Shown here: piece after piece, positions 35,115 through 35,680 of the stretch
Numbering within the stretch: position 1 is the first letter of the stretch
Layout: each line of letters begins with the position of its first letter
DNA from: Pseudomonadota bacterium
Lineage (GTDB): Bacteria > Pseudomonadota > Alphaproteobacteria > Rhizobiales > Rhizobiaceae
NCBI GenBank assembly: GCA_023444445.1
Contig: JAEXMK010000029.1
Coordinates: forward strand, 1-35,680
DNA: 35,680 nt
Reading direction: 5' to 3'
Made by a program: the position numbers and the translations under genes
Notes under the pieces: generated by a model
Databases searched by the model: none
Seen by the model: the letters and a program-made list of their open reading frames with translations, nothing else
Told to the model about the DNA's origin: nothing

Positions 35115-35576
35115 TCAATTGTCCTGTTTCTGCTGAGTCACAAGGCCGATATTCTTGAAGCCTGCCGCCTGAATACGCGCCATCACATCGGCAACGACGC
35201 CATAGGCAGCAACGGAATCCGCCCGCACGAAGATGCGTTCGTTATAGCCTGTCGTGGCAATCGCCTGCAGCTTGTCCGCCACTTCGGCCGCCTGGATTTC
35301 CGTTTCCTGCAAATGGATCTGGCCATTGGCGTTGACGGAAATCGTGATCGGCTGCGTGTCCGAGTTCAGCGCATTGGCGGATGTCTGCGGCAGATCGATC
35401 GGCACGCCGACCGTCATCATCGGTGCGGCCACCATGAAGATGATGAGCAGCACGAGCATGACGTCGACCAGCGGCGTGACGTTGATCTCGCTGATCGCGC
35501 CGCCTCTGCGTCGTCCGCCGCGCCCACCCCGGCGTCCACCGGACCCGCCGCCGCTGCCACCTGCTGACATACCCAT
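35115..35576 (-). CDS. tolR: Tol-Pal membrane protein TolR
   Basis: TolR forms the proton channel with TolQ. Residues 1-30 are a Gly/Ser/Arg-rich N-terminal tail (SGGGSGGRRGGRGGRRRGG), unusually basic. One membrane helix follows (about 33-56), with the conserved aspartate in NVTPLVDVMLVLLIIFMV, and then a periplasmic domain (TVGVPIDLPQTSANAL...). Length (153) is normal. ATG 35576 has GGAG within the end of the preceding frame. It is packed between tolQ and tolA. Confidence 0.95.
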   Translation of the reverse strand: MGMSAGGSGGGSGGRRGGRGGRRRGGAISEINVTPLVDVMLVLLIIFMVAAPMMTVGVPIDLPQTSANALNSDTQPITISVNANGQIHLQETEIQAAEVADKLQAIATTGYNERIFVRADSVAAYGVVADVMARIQAAGFKNIGLVTQQKQDN

Positions 35577-35581
35577 ATCAT

Positions 35582-35680
35582 CTACTCCATTTTGCCTTGC
35601 GGCAAATCACTCAACGGCATTTCAGTCGTGGGCGCGTTATGGGGGGCCGGGCGTGTGTGAAGTTTTTTATCGGTCGGGCG
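35582..35680 (-). CDS. tolQ: Probable C-terminal end of TolQ (partial)
   Basis: A minus-strand frame enters from the window edge, stays open for 32 codons and stops with TAG five bases before the tolR ATG. The tail is hydrophilic (TDKKLHTRPAP... ending GKME), as expected after the last membrane helix of TolQ, and its final codons carry the tolR ribosome site. Identification rests mainly on gene order, because the conserved part of TolQ lies outside the window. Confidence 0.6.
   Translation of the reverse strand, partial: RPTDKKLHTRPAPHNAPTTEMPLSDLPQGKME

Overview
The window joins two kinds of DNA. From about 13.9 kb to the end it is an ordinary chromosome segment of an alphaproteobacterium, most likely Rhizobiaceae and Agrobacterium-like. 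The signs are the tol-pal / tilS / ftsH / glmM cluster, a serC-serA pair with a structured leader of the type known from this group, an opgC-type glucan succinyltransferase gene, an Omp25-like beta-barrel gene and a full CtrA box. Most of these genes are on the minus strand, with clear intrinsic terminators between them. From base 1 to about 13.2 kb it is an accessory element with plasmid-type replication and mobilization genes. Its left end lies outside the window and no integrase or recombinase is visible.

Layout of the element: a long nested hairpin (23-118); three small plus-strand genes of unknown function (271-1219) closed by a terminator; three translationally coupled minus-strand unknowns (2634 to 1389); a membrane diguanylate cyclase without an I-site (4090 to 2918); a solitary C5-cytosine methyltransferase (4398-5756); a conserved-looking unknown (6249 to 5794); a MobV/Pre-type relaxase with a small upstream partner (8226 to 6677); a primase-like plasmid Rep (10013 to 8562); and a compact plus-strand EcoRII-type restriction-modification operon in the order methyltransferase, Vsr, restriction enzyme (10259-13176). 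The right side is a noncoding stretch followed by a decayed IS66 transposase fragment (about 13.55-13.85 kb).

Layout of the chromosome: class A penicillin-binding protein (14357-16831, plus); tRNA-Met(CAT); mnmA; opgC; a Tim44-like protein; serA; serC; an outer-membrane beta-barrel; glmM; ftsH; tilS; cpoB; pal; tolB; tolA; tolR; and what looks like the last 32 codons of tolQ at the window edge. Themes are cell-envelope integrity (PBP, Tol-Pal, glucan, OMP, GlmM), serine synthesis and tRNA modification (MnmA, TilS).

The most unusual signal is regulatory. A 24-bp palindrome lies just upstream of the solitary methyltransferase (4359-4382) and again upstream of the relaxase operon (8411-8434). 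The copies match at 21 of 24 positions and each has the same TAAAAT, -10-like hexamer in the same orientation relative to its gene. This suggests that one unidentified regulator couples DNA methylation to mobilization. Other points are a 12-bp inverted repeat in front of the EcoRII-type methyltransferase, which has an N-terminal helix-turn-helix; a strong terminator antisense to the Rep leader, suggesting a copy-control RNA; and a 9-mer (ATTGTTGAC) repeated four times in one orientation across the element. Database similarity, expression and element boundaries could not be tested here.
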